Shown here: piece after piece, positions 51,588 through 60,242 of the stretch | How positions within the stretch are numbered: position 1 is the stretch's first letter | Layout of the letters: each line of letters starts with the position of its first letter | Source: LC029 sp036676475 | Lineage (GTDB): Bacteria > Bacillota > Bacilli > Aneurinibacillales > RAOX-1 | Length of the DNA: 64,000 nt | Assembly (NCBI GenBank): GCA_036676475.1 | Contig: JAKFCU010000098.1 | Location: 1-64,000, forward strand | Direction of reading: 5' to 3' | Position numbers and translations under genes: made by a program | Notes under the pieces: generated by a model | Seen by the model: the letters and a program-made list of their open reading frames with translations, nothing else | What the model was told of the DNA's origin: nothing | Databases searched by the model: none

Positions 51588-51707
51588 GAGTGTGACCTTT
51601 CATGATAGGAGTCTATTTTTACTGCGAATAGGTAGATGCCCGATTCGGTAGGCTGAGCTGCAGCATACAGATATCATAGATACCCATGAATAGAGGGGAG
51701 CGACGAC

Positions 51708-52802
51708 ATGAAGCGTGTTGCTGTCATCAGGAAAAAGTTCCTGCCCATTACCGAGACATTCATATATGAAGAATTGACGAAGCTGAAGAATTTCAAGCTT
51801 TACGTCTTCGCCAGCGAGCGTATGAATAAGCGCAATTTTCCTTTTCCAAGAGTCATTGTAGAACGCAGCAACCGGAAATTATGGAAGCAGATTCGTAAGA
51901 AAAAAATACGACTTATTCATGCCAGGTTCGGGCTGGCTGGAATAGACATGCTAGGGCTAAAAAAGAAGCTAGGACTGCCAATGATCACGTCGTTTCACGG
52001 ACATGACAGTCCCGATAATAAGAAGAATAAGGTGAAGTATAAAAGGTTAAAGCAGCTGTTTCGGGAAGGCGAGATGTTCACCGTTACGAATCGGCAAATG
52101 AAAAAGGTATTGATGAAGCATGGTTGTCCTAAGCGAAAAATTCACATTCAGCATAGTGGAATTGATGTGGAAAAGTTCCCCTTTCGGCCGCGCGTGATGC
52201 CAAAGGATAAGCCGCTCAATCTGCTGTTTGTGGGAAGACTGGTGGAAAAAAAAGGGACGAAATATTTAATCAAAGCATTTAAAAAGGTTCATGATTCTTT
52301 TCCAAATACGAAGCTGACCATTGTAGGAGAGGGAGAACTTCGAAAACCAATTGTGCAACTAATCCAACAGCTCGGCTTGAAAAATCAGGTGAAAATGCTC
52401 GGAAACCTGAGTCATCCAGAAGTGATTAAAGAAATGGATAAGGCCCACTTGTTCTGTTTACCGAGCGTGAAAGGGAAAAAAGGGGATCAAGAAGGAATCC
52501 CTAATGTGCTAAAGGAAGCCATGGTGTGTGGAATTCCTGTCATTTCCACGATTCATGCAGGGATCCCTGAACTCATTTCCTCAGGGATTAACGGTTATTT
52601 GGTACCAGAGAAGGATTCTGATGCTTTAGCTAAGCAGATCATGTTTTTGATAAAAAATCACCAGCAATGGCCGGACATCGGACAGAGCGCAAGAGAAAAA
52701 ATTCTCAAGGATTTTAACAGTGCAAAGCAGGTTCAAGTGTTAGAGAAACTTTATCGGCAAACCATCACCAAACACAAAAAAGAAAGGAAAAGAAGGGGAT
52801 GA
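51708..52802 (+). CDS. GT4 glycosyltransferase
   Basis: A 364-residue GT-B enzyme of family 4. Motifs: FLPITETFIYEELTKL, MITSFHGHD, NLLFVGRLVEKKGTKYLIKA and the EX7E region GIPNVLKEAMVCGIPVIST. It probably adds a sugar from a nucleotide donor during spore surface polysaccharide synthesis. GAGGGGAG precedes ATG 51708. Its last codons run into the next glycosyltransferase gene. The C-terminus is highly basic (KHKKERKRRG). Confidence 0.9.
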   Translation: MKRVAVIRKKFLPITETFIYEELTKLKNFKLYVFASERMNKRNFPFPRVIVERSNRKLWKQIRKKKIRLIHARFGLAGIDMLGLKKKLGLPMITSFHGHDSPDNKKNKVKYKRLKQLFREGEMFTVTNRQMKKVLMKHGCPKRKIHIQHSGIDVEKFPFRPRVMPKDKPLNLLFVGRLVEKKGTKYLIKAFKKVHDSFPNTKLTIVGEGELRKPIVQLIQQLGLKNQVKMLGNLSHPEVIKEMDKAHLFCLPSVKGKKGDQEGIPNVLKEAMVCGIPVISTIHAGIPELISSGINGYLVPEKDSDALAKQIMFLIKNHQQWPDIGQSAREKILKDFNSAKQVQVLEKLYRQTITKHKKERKRRG

Positions 52803-52805
52803 CCC

Positions 52806-53549
52806 ATTCCTACATTCAGTGTCATCATTCCAACGTATAATCGGGATAAGTATATCAAATCTGCCATCAAAAGCGTATTGAAGCAAACCTGCAAGGACTT
52901 TGAATTAATTGTCGTTGATGACGGTTCGACGGATAAAACTCCAAAAATCGTGAAATCTTTTGGCGATAAGCTCATTTATTTACGACAGGAAAATCAAGGG
53001 GGTTCAGCTGCAAGGAATCGAGGAATCGAGCTAGCTACTGGAGAATATGTGGTTTTCCTTGATTCGGATGATCGATTTCATCCTAAGAAGCTGCAAAAAG
53101 CAAAAAAATATCTAAAAAACCACCCCCATGCTAAATTCATCTATACCTGGTATTACCATACAGATCGAAAAGGAAAGATCACCCTCCTGCGCAAATGCAT
53201 CCATCCGAAAAGCTTAGATGAATTCAGATATCTGCTGCTGAAGAGAATCTTTACGGTTCGCACTTCGACCGTTGTTCTGCGTCGCAAAGTGTTTAATAAG
53301 GTCGGTATGTTTAATGAAAACTATCCCTATACACATGATTGGGATATGTGGCTTAGGTTAGCCAAGTACTATCGGGGGCACTGCATTCCGAAGCCACTCA
53401 GCTATTACCGGTTTCACTCTTCCATGATTAGTCAGCAGAAGAAAAAAGTTTATTTTCGTACCAGGATTAAAAAAAATGCCTTAAAGCTATATGGATGGTC
53501 AGGCAAAACGTTGAAAAAGCTTGAGAAAAAATACGGGAATGATCACTAG
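52806..53549 (+). CDS. Family 2 glycosyltransferase without a normal start codon
   Basis: The GT2 reading frame runs from the preceding TGA (52800-52802) to 53549. Its first family motif (FSVIIPTYNRDKYIKSAIKS) begins 5 codons after that stop, followed by VVDDGSTDKT and the DXD-like FLDSDDRF. No ATG, GTG or TTG lies before this motif in frame; the first is TTG 52878, which would cut it off. ATT 52806 is the only possible codon near the GGGG site. ATG 52799 overlaps the upstream stop (ATGA) but is one base out of frame: removal of one C from CCC at 52803-52805 would give MTIPTFSVIIP. I read this as a start-proximal frameshift or base-call error. Confidence 0.75.
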   Translation: MPTFSVIIPTYNRDKYIKSAIKSVLKQTCKDFELIVVDDGSTDKTPKIVKSFGDKLIYLRQENQGGSAARNRGIELATGEYVVFLDSDDRFHPKKLQKAKKYLKNHPHAKFIYTWYYHTDRKGKITLLRKCIHPKSLDEFRYLLLKRIFTVRTSTVVLRRKVFNKVGMFNENYPYTHDWDMWLRLAKYYRGHCIPKPLSYYRFHSSMISQQKKKVYFRTRIKKNALKLYGWSGKTLKKLEKKYGNDH

Positions 53550-53562
53550 GGAGAATCAAACA

Positions 53563-53611
53563 TTAGAAAGCTATTGGCATAGCTTTATGCGTATAATACT
53601 TTCTGATAAGT
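53563..53611 (-). repeat. Dispersed hairpin repeat, copy A11 (49 bp type, reverse)
   Basis: Plus-strand reading TTAGAAAGCTATTGGCATAGC, then TTTATGCGTATAATACTTTCTGATAAGT-like end. The stem is kept by paired changes (GCTAT/ATAGC instead of GCTAC/GTAGC), a compensatory substitution. Confidence 0.9.
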
Positions 53612-53632
53612 AAATAAAAGGGGTAAATCTCA

Positions 53633-54781
53633 ATGAACATCGCTCTCATCTGCTCTGATCGTGGTCCCTGCCCTCCGGTTAAAGGTGGAGCCATTCAACT
53701 GTATATTTCCAAGATAGCGCCCATTTTTGCAAAGGAACATTGGGTAACGGTCTTTTCTATCTCTGATCCATTTCTTCCAGAAAAAGAAGTGAAAGAGGGA
53801 GTCCTCTATTTACGATATGAGAAAAACAATTTCTGGAATAAAGTGAAGAAACGAATCGAGGAAACCGATTTTGACGTGATTCAAATTTTTAATAAGCCTG
53901 ATCAGGTTGCTCCCATCAAAAAAATCTCACCCCAAAGCAAAATAGTCCTCAGCATGCACAATTTAATTTTTGGTACCAAATACTTAACGACAGAGGAAGC
54001 CAAAAGATGCTTAAAGCATGTGGATTATATCACGACTGTAAGCCGATTTGTTAAGAACCATCTATTGGAACATTTCCCCTATCCTTCATCACGAATTCGA
54101 CCCATTTATTCTGGAGTTGATTTAAATGAATTTCCGGAAGCATGGAGTGAAGGGGTGAAGTTGTGGCGAAGAATGATCCGAAAGAAATGGGGTATCCCGC
54201 AAAACGCGAAGGTTATTTTGTTTGCTGGACGGCTGGTTCCCAATAAAGGCTGCCATTTGGTGGTGGACAGCTTGGAATCCGTTTTGAAAAAGCATAAACA
54301 TACCTACTTGCTCGTAGTTGGCAGCAAATGGTATGCGGAAGAAGAACAAACCCCTTATACAAAACTACTTTTTAGAAAGGCAAAAAGGCTTCATCCACAT
54401 GTTCGCTTCACTTCTTACGTACCTGTTGAACAAATGCCCCAATATTATGCCGCCGCTGACTTGTTTATTTGCGCTTCCCAGTGGAAGGAGCCATTAGCCC
54501 GCGTACACTATGAAGCCATGGCTGCCAGTTTGCCGATCATTACCACTCGTCGCGGGGGAAACCCCGAAGTCATTGATGATGGATTTAATGGATTTGTTTT
54601 AAGGAAATATCGTAGTCCGAAAGCATTGACGGCATTGATTAAACCCATACTTGCAGATTCCAAACTCGCTCGTAAGATTGGAGAAAATGGCCGAAAGCTA
54701 ACGGAAACGAAGTATCATTTCCATCGTGTAGCTCATGAGCTTCTCCACATCTATAAGGAGGTGGTCCATCATCATGGGTAA
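53633..54781 (+). CDS. GT4 glycosyltransferase, CotSA/YtcC-like
   Basis: A 382-residue GT-B enzyme. Motifs: ALICSDRGPCPPVKGGAIQL, SMHNLIFG, ILFAGRLVPNKGCHLVVDSL, and the donor-binding EPLARVHYEAMAASLPIITT with RRGGNPEVI. The pattern agrees with CotSA/YtcC glycosyltransferases of the spore coat. AAAGGGG precedes ATG 53633. It overlaps the GT-D gene by 8 bases. Confidence 0.9.
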   Translation: MNIALICSDRGPCPPVKGGAIQLYISKIAPIFAKEHWVTVFSISDPFLPEKEVKEGVLYLRYEKNNFWNKVKKRIEETDFDVIQIFNKPDQVAPIKKISPQSKIVLSMHNLIFGTKYLTTEEAKRCLKHVDYITTVSRFVKNHLLEHFPYPSSRIRPIYSGVDLNEFPEAWSEGVKLWRRMIRKKWGIPQNAKVILFAGRLVPNKGCHLVVDSLESVLKKHKHTYLLVVGSKWYAEEEQTPYTKLLFRKAKRLHPHVRFTSYVPVEQMPQYYAAADLFICASQWKEPLARVHYEAMAASLPIITTRRGGNPEVIDDGFNGFVLRKYRSPKALTALIKPILADSKLARKIGENGRKLTETKYHFHRVAHELLHIYKEVVHHHG

Positions 54782-55526
54782 AATCAAGAAAAGGCCTTTC
54801 TTGTCTAACCATGAGGTTTTGTCCATCATTGAACAGCATATGAATGAAAAAAAGCCACTTTCGCTTATCCGAATCGGGGATGGAGAGAATATTGTCTTGG
54901 CTCAAAAAAGAGTTTGGCCTATTCGGAAGGTATTGAGAACGAAGTGGGCAAGAGAGTCAAGAAGATCGAATCAAAAGGGGGTAAGGCTACCCAATATTCG
55001 TTTGCGAAATAAAATGATTCGGGCCTTACGTAGAGCAACTATAGTAGCGATCCCCCGCAAGCATGATAAGGAAATTCAGGCGAGCCAAAGGGTACTCCGT
55101 CCTTTAACAGAGAAATGCTTTAAGAAATATAAGATAAAGCCGAAGCGCGTTTGTCATACTTTTATCAATCGGCATTTGCCGGAGAAACAGGCTTTTTGGG
55201 AAATGCTGAGGGGCAAGAAAGTGATCCTTATTTCTAAATGGGCCAAAAAATTCAGGAAATATGTAAAAAGGAATTACCGTAACTATAACATCAAAATTAA
55301 GCCTGTTCGTTTTTCCAACTTCAAACAGATCAAACCTGTTCTGAGGAGAGTTAAGCGAATGAAAGCGGATCTTGTACTGGTATCCGCGGGTGTCTCTGCT
55401 CTTATATTGGTGGATAAGCTAGCACACATTCAACAGCGGGTGGCGGTTGATTTTGGCAAATCACCGATGCTGATTCTTCAAAAAGACCGGAGAGTGAAAC
55501 CTTGGAAGCCCCCAAAAAAAAAGTAG
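54774..55526 (+). CDS. GT-D fold glycosyltransferase
   Basis: A 250-residue protein whose start (LSLIRIGDGENIVLAQ) and DXE-like metal site, with later VILISKWAKKF and LVLVSAGVSALILVDKL, fit the GT-D (DUF1792) glycosyltransferase fold. This type adds sugars to glycan chains of Gram-positive surface proteins. ATG 54774 follows AGGAGGTGG and lies inside the end of the previous gene. The protein is extremely basic, ending RRVKPWKPPKKK, which may hold it to an acidic coat or cell polymer. Confidence 0.82.
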   Translation: MGKIKKRPFLSNHEVLSIIEQHMNEKKPLSLIRIGDGENIVLAQKRVWPIRKVLRTKWARESRRSNQKGVRLPNIRLRNKMIRALRRATIVAIPRKHDKEIQASQRVLRPLTEKCFKKYKIKPKRVCHTFINRHLPEKQAFWEMLRGKKVILISKWAKKFRKYVKRNYRNYNIKIKPVRFSNFKQIKPVLRRVKRMKADLVLVSAGVSALILVDKLAHIQQRVAVDFGKSPMLILQKDRRVKPWKPPKKK

Positions 55527-55587
55527 AAGATAGTTTTTGGTCCAACTGGTGGTGATAAAGGAAAGGAAGGAGAGGGGGTGAAAAGCC

Positions 55588-56652
55588 ATGCGTACGATTG
55601 GAATCTTGCTTGATGCTCGGACCTGGAAAGGGATTCCGCATAAAAGAACGGGTCACGAAAAAATCAGCTACTATAATAAAGCCACAAGAAAGCTGCATTT
55701 ATCTCCTTTTTATTTTTCTTTGGCTCACCTGGAGCTTAGAGCAGGAAAGGTGAAAGGATATGTCGTTCGAAATGGCCAGTATGTGCTAGTGGTACGGTCT
55801 ATCCCCAAAGTGATTCATAATCGCTCCATGTCATTTTTAAAAGGAAGTAGAGAACGGCTACAATGGTTATCCAAGCGAAGTATCGTATTCAACGCACAAA
55901 CGCGATATACGAAATATATAGTTCATCAGATGCTAAAAGACAAAGAAAGCTTTAGAAGCCATCTGCCTCGTACCAAACTCTTTTCTAAGTCATCCTTAAG
56001 TAAGATGATGCAGGGTTACAAGGAACTCTATGTGAAGCCTTCAAACGGTAGCATAGGCAAGGGGATTTTTAAGTTAGCTGAAAAGCAAAATGACTCATGG
56101 ACGATTCAATCTACCGGACAAAACAAGAAAAAGGAAAAAAAGAAGGTTTATCATTATTTGAGCAAACAAATCGGTAAGCAATCCTATTTGATTCAAGAAG
56201 CCATTCCGCTTGCCCACTATAAAGGCAGGCCGTTTGACATCCGGGTTTCTGTTCAGAAGAGCGGAGATGGAAAATGGCAGGTGACAGGAATGGTGGGGAA
56301 AGTGGCGGGCAAAGGGAAGCATGTCACGAACGTGGCCAGAGGAGGAAGCGTAAAAGGATGTGAAAAGCTCTTTGCTGGATGTGGTCTAGATGTGGAACAA
56401 ACGAAGCAAACGGTAAAAGAGTTTTCTTTGCAGGTAGCAAAACGCTTGGAAAAAAAACTTCCTTGTTTAGCGGACCTAGGGCTAGATATCGGCATTGATG
56501 CACAAGGGAAGCCTTACTTTATCGAGATGAATGGACGGGATCTCAGATATAGCTTCGGCAAAGGCGGATTAGAAAAGAAATGGTACAAAGCATATGAAAA
56601 TCCCATGAAATATGGAAAATACTTGTTGAAAAAAAGTAGGGGATCAGCGTGA
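55588..56652 (+). CDS. YheC/YheD-family ATP-grasp protein (second copy)
   Basis: A 354-residue paralogue of the protein at 47038. N-terminal TIGILLDARTWKGIP and PKVIHNRSMSF; ATP-grasp LYVKPSNGSIGKGIFKL, FDIRVSVQKSGDGKWQVTGM, and FIEMNGRDLRYSFGKGG with the metal ligands. GGAGAGGGGG precedes ATG 55588. It is probably the last gene of a unit starting at 53633. Two copies of the family inside one coat locus suggest different acceptor substrates. Confidence 0.88.
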   Translation: MRTIGILLDARTWKGIPHKRTGHEKISYYNKATRKLHLSPFYFSLAHLELRAGKVKGYVVRNGQYVLVVRSIPKVIHNRSMSFLKGSRERLQWLSKRSIVFNAQTRYTKYIVHQMLKDKESFRSHLPRTKLFSKSSLSKMMQGYKELYVKPSNGSIGKGIFKLAEKQNDSWTIQSTGQNKKKEKKKVYHYLSKQIGKQSYLIQEAIPLAHYKGRPFDIRVSVQKSGDGKWQVTGMVGKVAGKGKHVTNVARGGSVKGCEKLFAGCGLDVEQTKQTVKEFSLQVAKRLEKKLPCLADLGLDIGIDAQGKPYFIEMNGRDLRYSFGKGGLEKKWYKAYENPMKYGKYLLKKSRGSA

Positions 56653-56674
56653 TTCCCTACTTTTCCTGCTTTTT

Positions 56675-56704
56675 GGAAAGCTTTATACGCAAGTAGCTTT
56701 CTAA
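56675..56704 (+). repeat. Truncated dispersed repeat, copy A12
   Basis: GGAAAG, CTTTATACGC, AAGTAGC, TTTCTAA: the middle (TAAGGCTACGCC) has been deleted, which removes the hairpin loop and left arm but keeps both outer GAAAG/CTTTC arms. Confidence 0.7.
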
Positions 56705-56815
56705 TCCACAAAAGAATAACAAATATCCATATCTTTCTTAAAGTAATATCCATTATACTAGAAACAGTATAGTCCTCCCTTTATGGGTGAATTCGGTAAG
56801 AAAGAGTGAAGATCC

Positions 56816-57274
56816 ATGGCATATGTGGAACACGTGAAAGTGATTATTGAGGGAACGAAAAAAGGGTTACAGACGGTCATTCCTTTTCCTTTTCATGTTG
56901 AGGAGGAGACGTGGTTAAAGTCTCCCATTCATCAGAAGGAAATAGGAGTATTGGTCAGCATTACAGGAGATTTAAAGATTCGTCTGATTTTGGAGGAAAG
57001 TCTTCAAGCGTTTAAGCAACTTGGGGAAAGCATGTACGGAATGCCTCTGGATGATCAACTGCTAGAATCCTTCGTTGGTGAAATGGGAAACATGATCGCT
57101 GGCACTCTAGCTTCCTATTTGTTTGAGCAAACGTTTAGCATTGACATTACCCCCCCAACGGTAATGGTAGGAGAAACGAAAATTTATGGATTCGATCGGG
57201 CTATTAATCTGTCGATTCACATTGAGGGAATTGGACACCTTCGTGTGTTGCTTATAGTAGAACAGGAAGTTTGA
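56816..57274 (+). CDS. CheX/CheC-type chemotaxis phosphatase domain protein
   Basis: A 152-residue single-domain protein. LLESFVGEMGNMIAGTLASYL carries the Glu and Asn of the CheC/CheX/FliY phosphatase helix (ExxN), and IGVLVSITGDLKIRLIL precedes it. CheX proteins dephosphorylate CheY. No other chemotaxis gene is in the window, so it may act on a different receiver domain. The start at 56816 is given by AGAGTGAAG upstream and is not strong. A short gap holds repeat A12 before it. Confidence 0.8.
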   Translation: MAYVEHVKVIIEGTKKGLQTVIPFPFHVEEETWLKSPIHQKEIGVLVSITGDLKIRLILEESLQAFKQLGESMYGMPLDDQLLESFVGEMGNMIAGTLASYLFEQTFSIDITPPTVMVGETKIYGFDRAINLSIHIEGIGHLRVLLIVEQEV

Positions 57275-57391
57275 TAAATTGTCAAATCCTTATTCTTAAC
57301 AAGCCAGCCTTTTTGTGATAATTCACACTGATGGACTCCTTCCATCCCGTTATTATAGTGAATGTGTAGCACATTGTTGGGAGGGTTTGAC

Positions 57392-57814
57392 TTGAAAAAA
57401 ATAGATACGAGTTTAGTAGGTATGGAGTTTTCTTTCTGGCAGTTAGAAACCGTTCTGAAAAACCATGGATTTGCTCGTGGATCAATGTGGGATTGGGATT
57501 ATGCGGTTTATGATCATCCACTCGTAAGTTCAAAAATTGAGTATTATACCTATCTGCGAATCTGTACGGAGACCGTAAATGGCAATATTGAAGAATCAGA
57601 TTGTCATGTGAAAATTTCTGATATTTTTGTTACGGAAGCAAAGTATCATAGCGGGCTTGAGTTGGATAAGACGGTCAAACCAGAACAAGTAAATCAAGCC
57701 TTGAAGCTGATGAAAAATGTGGCTGGTGATCTTAAAATTTCGGCTGAGTTCACGGCTAGAGATGCCCAGGATCAGGAAAAAAACAAGCATCGCGGCAATC
57801 GAAAAAAGCACTAA
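57392..57814 (+). CDS. YugN-like protein
   Basis: A 140-residue soluble protein. The pattern VGMEFSFWQLETVLKNHGF, GSMWDWDYAVYDH and YTYLRICTE fits the YugN-like family of Bacillales, whose function is unknown. It starts at TTG 57392 with GGGAGGG upstream. The C-terminus is a charged tail (NKHRGNRKKH). It stands alone with a terminator behind it. Confidence 0.82.
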   Translation: MKKIDTSLVGMEFSFWQLETVLKNHGFARGSMWDWDYAVYDHPLVSSKIEYYTYLRICTETVNGNIEESDCHVKISDIFVTEAKYHSGLELDKTVKPEQVNQALKLMKNVAGDLKISAEFTARDAQDQEKNKHRGNRKKH

Positions 57815-57824
57815 TAGAATGGAT

Positions 57825-57858
57825 AAAGAGGATTATGGCGTTTGCCATAGTCCTCTTT
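57825..57858. terminator. Hairpin terminator
   Basis: AAAGAGGA (57825-57832) with ATGG pairs with CCAT and TCCTCTTT (57851-57858), followed by mixed Ts. Confidence 0.75.
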
Positions 57859-57994
57859 CTATTATTATGGGTAGGTAACCAAGGAATCAGGCCCAATTTT
57901 AGCTACATCTTCATCTAGTGGACAAAAGCCGTTTCCCTGAAACATAGGGGGTCATACTCTATATAAATGATATGGATAACTAAGAGGTGTAGCT

Positions 57995-59146
57995 ATGAAA
58001 ATTGCAATAGTGAGCCCGGGCAGCTTTTCTGTCCCCCCGGTAATTGGGAGCAGCGTTGAGCATGATATCCAAATGGTTGCCGAGCAGATGGAGAAAGAAC
58101 ACGATGTCATTGTCTATACCAGGAAATGCAAGGAATATAAGAAGTCTTCTAGAGAAGGAAACCTTTACTATAAACGACTACTCTATCTAAGCTCTAGCGT
58201 CTATGTGAAAAAAGTGATTCTTCACTTAAAAAAGGTGAAGCCGGATATCATCATGGTGGAAAATCGGCCGCTCTATGTTTCTGCCATCAAAGAACAGCTT
58301 CCCGGCGTACCGATTGTGCTCAATATGCATTCTACGGTTTTTGCTTCACCGCCTAATGTTAGCAAGCCAATGATGACTCAGGTAGCCAAACAAGTGGATG
58401 CGCTGATAACCAACAGCAAATATTTAAGAAGATACTATATAAATAAATTTCCCGGATTCAAAGGGAAAGCCTATGGAGTCCATCTGGGGATTGACCCGGA
58501 CCCGTTCGAGCAGGCACAGGATCAAGAGGAAAGAATCAATAAAATCAAAAAAAGACTGCGAATTCAGGAACAAGACCAGACGATCCTGTTTGTGGGGCGA
58601 TTGATGAAGGAAAAGGGGATTCACTTGATCCTTGATGTTCTTCCCCGTCTGATCAAAGAAAATACAAGACTAAAGCTGATTATCACAGGGGCCTCCCGGT
58701 ATGGAAGAAATTTAGCTACCCCATATGTGCGCTACATTCGCCGACGTACGTTGAAGCTCGGCAAACACGTGGTGTTCACCAAGTTTATTGCTCCCAACCA
58801 AATCCCTTTTATTTATCAATTAGCCGATATGGTCGTTATCCCTTCCTTATGGCAGGAGCCGTTCGGCCGAGTCAATCTCGAAGCGATGGCCTCAACCAAG
58901 GCGGTGGTTGCTTCTGATCGGGGCGGAATACCCGAGCTGATCAAACATGAAGAAAACGGTTTTGTGGTGTCGATTGAAAATTATCGAGAAGAATTATATC
59001 AATCGATTTCCAAATTATTGAACTCAAAAGAGCTAAGAGAAGAATACGGAAAAAAGGGCTTGGAACGGGTCAAAGAGTTTACCTGGTCTAAGACAGCGGA
59101 ACAATATCTTAATATTTACCAAATGCTATTAAATGAAAAAGAATAG
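57995..59146 (+). CDS. GT4 glycosyltransferase, CotSA/YtcC-like
   Basis: A 383-residue GT-B enzyme. Motifs: IAIVSPGSFSVPPVIGSSVE, LNMHSTVFASPP, TILFVGRLMKEKGIHLILDV and EPFGRVNLEAMASTKAVVAS with SDRGGIPELI. The N-terminal PPVxGSSVE loop is typical of CotSA/YtcC. It heads an operon with a nucleotidyltransferase, GT2, epimerase and UDP-glucose dehydrogenase, like the ytdA-ytcA-ytcB-ytcC set of B. subtilis. CATACTCTA at 57953-57961 resembles a SigK -10 box, but without a clear -35 AC. Confidence 0.9.
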   Translation: MKIAIVSPGSFSVPPVIGSSVEHDIQMVAEQMEKEHDVIVYTRKCKEYKKSSREGNLYYKRLLYLSSSVYVKKVILHLKKVKPDIIMVENRPLYVSAIKEQLPGVPIVLNMHSTVFASPPNVSKPMMTQVAKQVDALITNSKYLRRYYINKFPGFKGKAYGVHLGIDPDPFEQAQDQEERINKIKKRLRIQEQDQTILFVGRLMKEKGIHLILDVLPRLIKENTRLKLIITGASRYGRNLATPYVRYIRRRTLKLGKHVVFTKFIAPNQIPFIYQLADMVVIPSLWQEPFGRVNLEAMASTKAVVASDRGGIPELIKHEENGFVVSIENYREELYQSISKLLNSKELREEYGKKGLERVKEFTWSKTAEQYLNIYQMLLNEKE

Positions 59147-59192
59147 ACAGGAGGAAATCAAAATTGCCACATCGGCCTAGGAGTGGTTTTTC

Positions 59193-60242
59193 ATGAAAGG
59201 ATTGATTTTGTGTGCGGGGAAAGGGACGCGATTACAGCCCTTTTCCTTTTCTCAACCCAAAACCCTGCTGCCGGTCGCCAATCAACCGGTTCTGGAATAT
59301 TGCTTGGATAATTTAATCAAGAATGGAATCACTGAGATCGGGATTGTCATGCATCCTTCACAGGTGGGAATCTCGGCTCTCATCGGAAACGGAGCCCGAT
59401 ATGGAGCCAAAGTAGAGTATATCCATCAGCATGAGCAGAAGGGGATATCTCATGCCGTCAAGCAAGCGGAAGCATTTATCGGCAACGATCTCTTTATTCT
59501 ATTATTAGGAGATAATCTCATCGCCGAGAATGTAGAGACATTGATTCATTCTTTTCAGCAAAACGGAAGCAACGGCTCGATCCTCTTATCCCCCGTTCCT
59601 AATCCCCAAGATTTTGGGATTGCCGAAATCCAAGGAAACGATATCGTTGGATTGGCAGAGAAGCCCAAAAAACCTAAAAGCAATCTGGCTGTCATAGGCG
59701 CTTACTTGTTTGATTCCAACATCTATCAAGCCATCAACAGCATAGCCCCTTCCGCTAGGGGTGAATATGAGATTACCGATGCGATTCAATGGCTGATTGA
59801 TCATCAATATCCTATTTCTTATACGATCACCCGCAAACTCTATTCCGATGTAGGAACGGTGGATCGCTGGCTGGAAGCGAATGAGTGGATGTTGGAGCAT
59901 AAACTCAATCAGCAGATTATCATTGGAAAGCAGAGTATCGTGGAAAATTGCTCATTTATAGGCCCTGTCATCATCGGTGAGAATTGTGTGCTGAAGAATG
60001 CGGTCATCGGACCCTATGTTTCCATCCAAAACGAATGCCAGATCGAAAATTGCAAGATGGAGAGAAGTATTCTGCTAGAGAAAGCTGAACTTAGCAACCT
60101 GGAGGTTCTGGTATCTCATAGTGTGTTTGGCCGTGAGGTTCAATTAAAGGGCGGAAAAAAAGGGATGCCAAAAACGCTCCACCTTCAGTTAGGGGATAAA
60201 TCCAATATCAAATGGATGGGGAATTCTGATGACGAGATCTAA
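59193..60242 (+). CDS. Sugar-1-phosphate nucleotidyltransferase (RmlA/YtdA-like)
   Basis: A 349-residue two-domain enzyme. The N-terminal nucleotidyltransferase has GLILCAGKGTRLQPFSFSQP, LLPVANQPVLEY and LLLGDNLI. From about residue 240 a left-handed beta-helix follows (FIGPVIIGENCVLKNAVIGP). It makes an NDP-sugar, probably dTDP- or UDP-glucose. AGGAGTGG precedes ATG 59193. Another GGAGG site at 59151 leads only to a short closed frame. The gene overlaps the next by 14 bases. Confidence 0.9.
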   Translation: MKGLILCAGKGTRLQPFSFSQPKTLLPVANQPVLEYCLDNLIKNGITEIGIVMHPSQVGISALIGNGARYGAKVEYIHQHEQKGISHAVKQAEAFIGNDLFILLLGDNLIAENVETLIHSFQQNGSNGSILLSPVPNPQDFGIAEIQGNDIVGLAEKPKKPKSNLAVIGAYLFDSNIYQAINSIAPSARGEYEITDAIQWLIDHQYPISYTITRKLYSDVGTVDRWLEANEWMLEHKLNQQIIIGKQSIVENCSFIGPVIIGENCVLKNAVIGPYVSIQNECQIENCKMERSILLEKAELSNLEVLVSHSVFGREVQLKGGKKGMPKTLHLQLGDKSNIKWMGNSDDEI

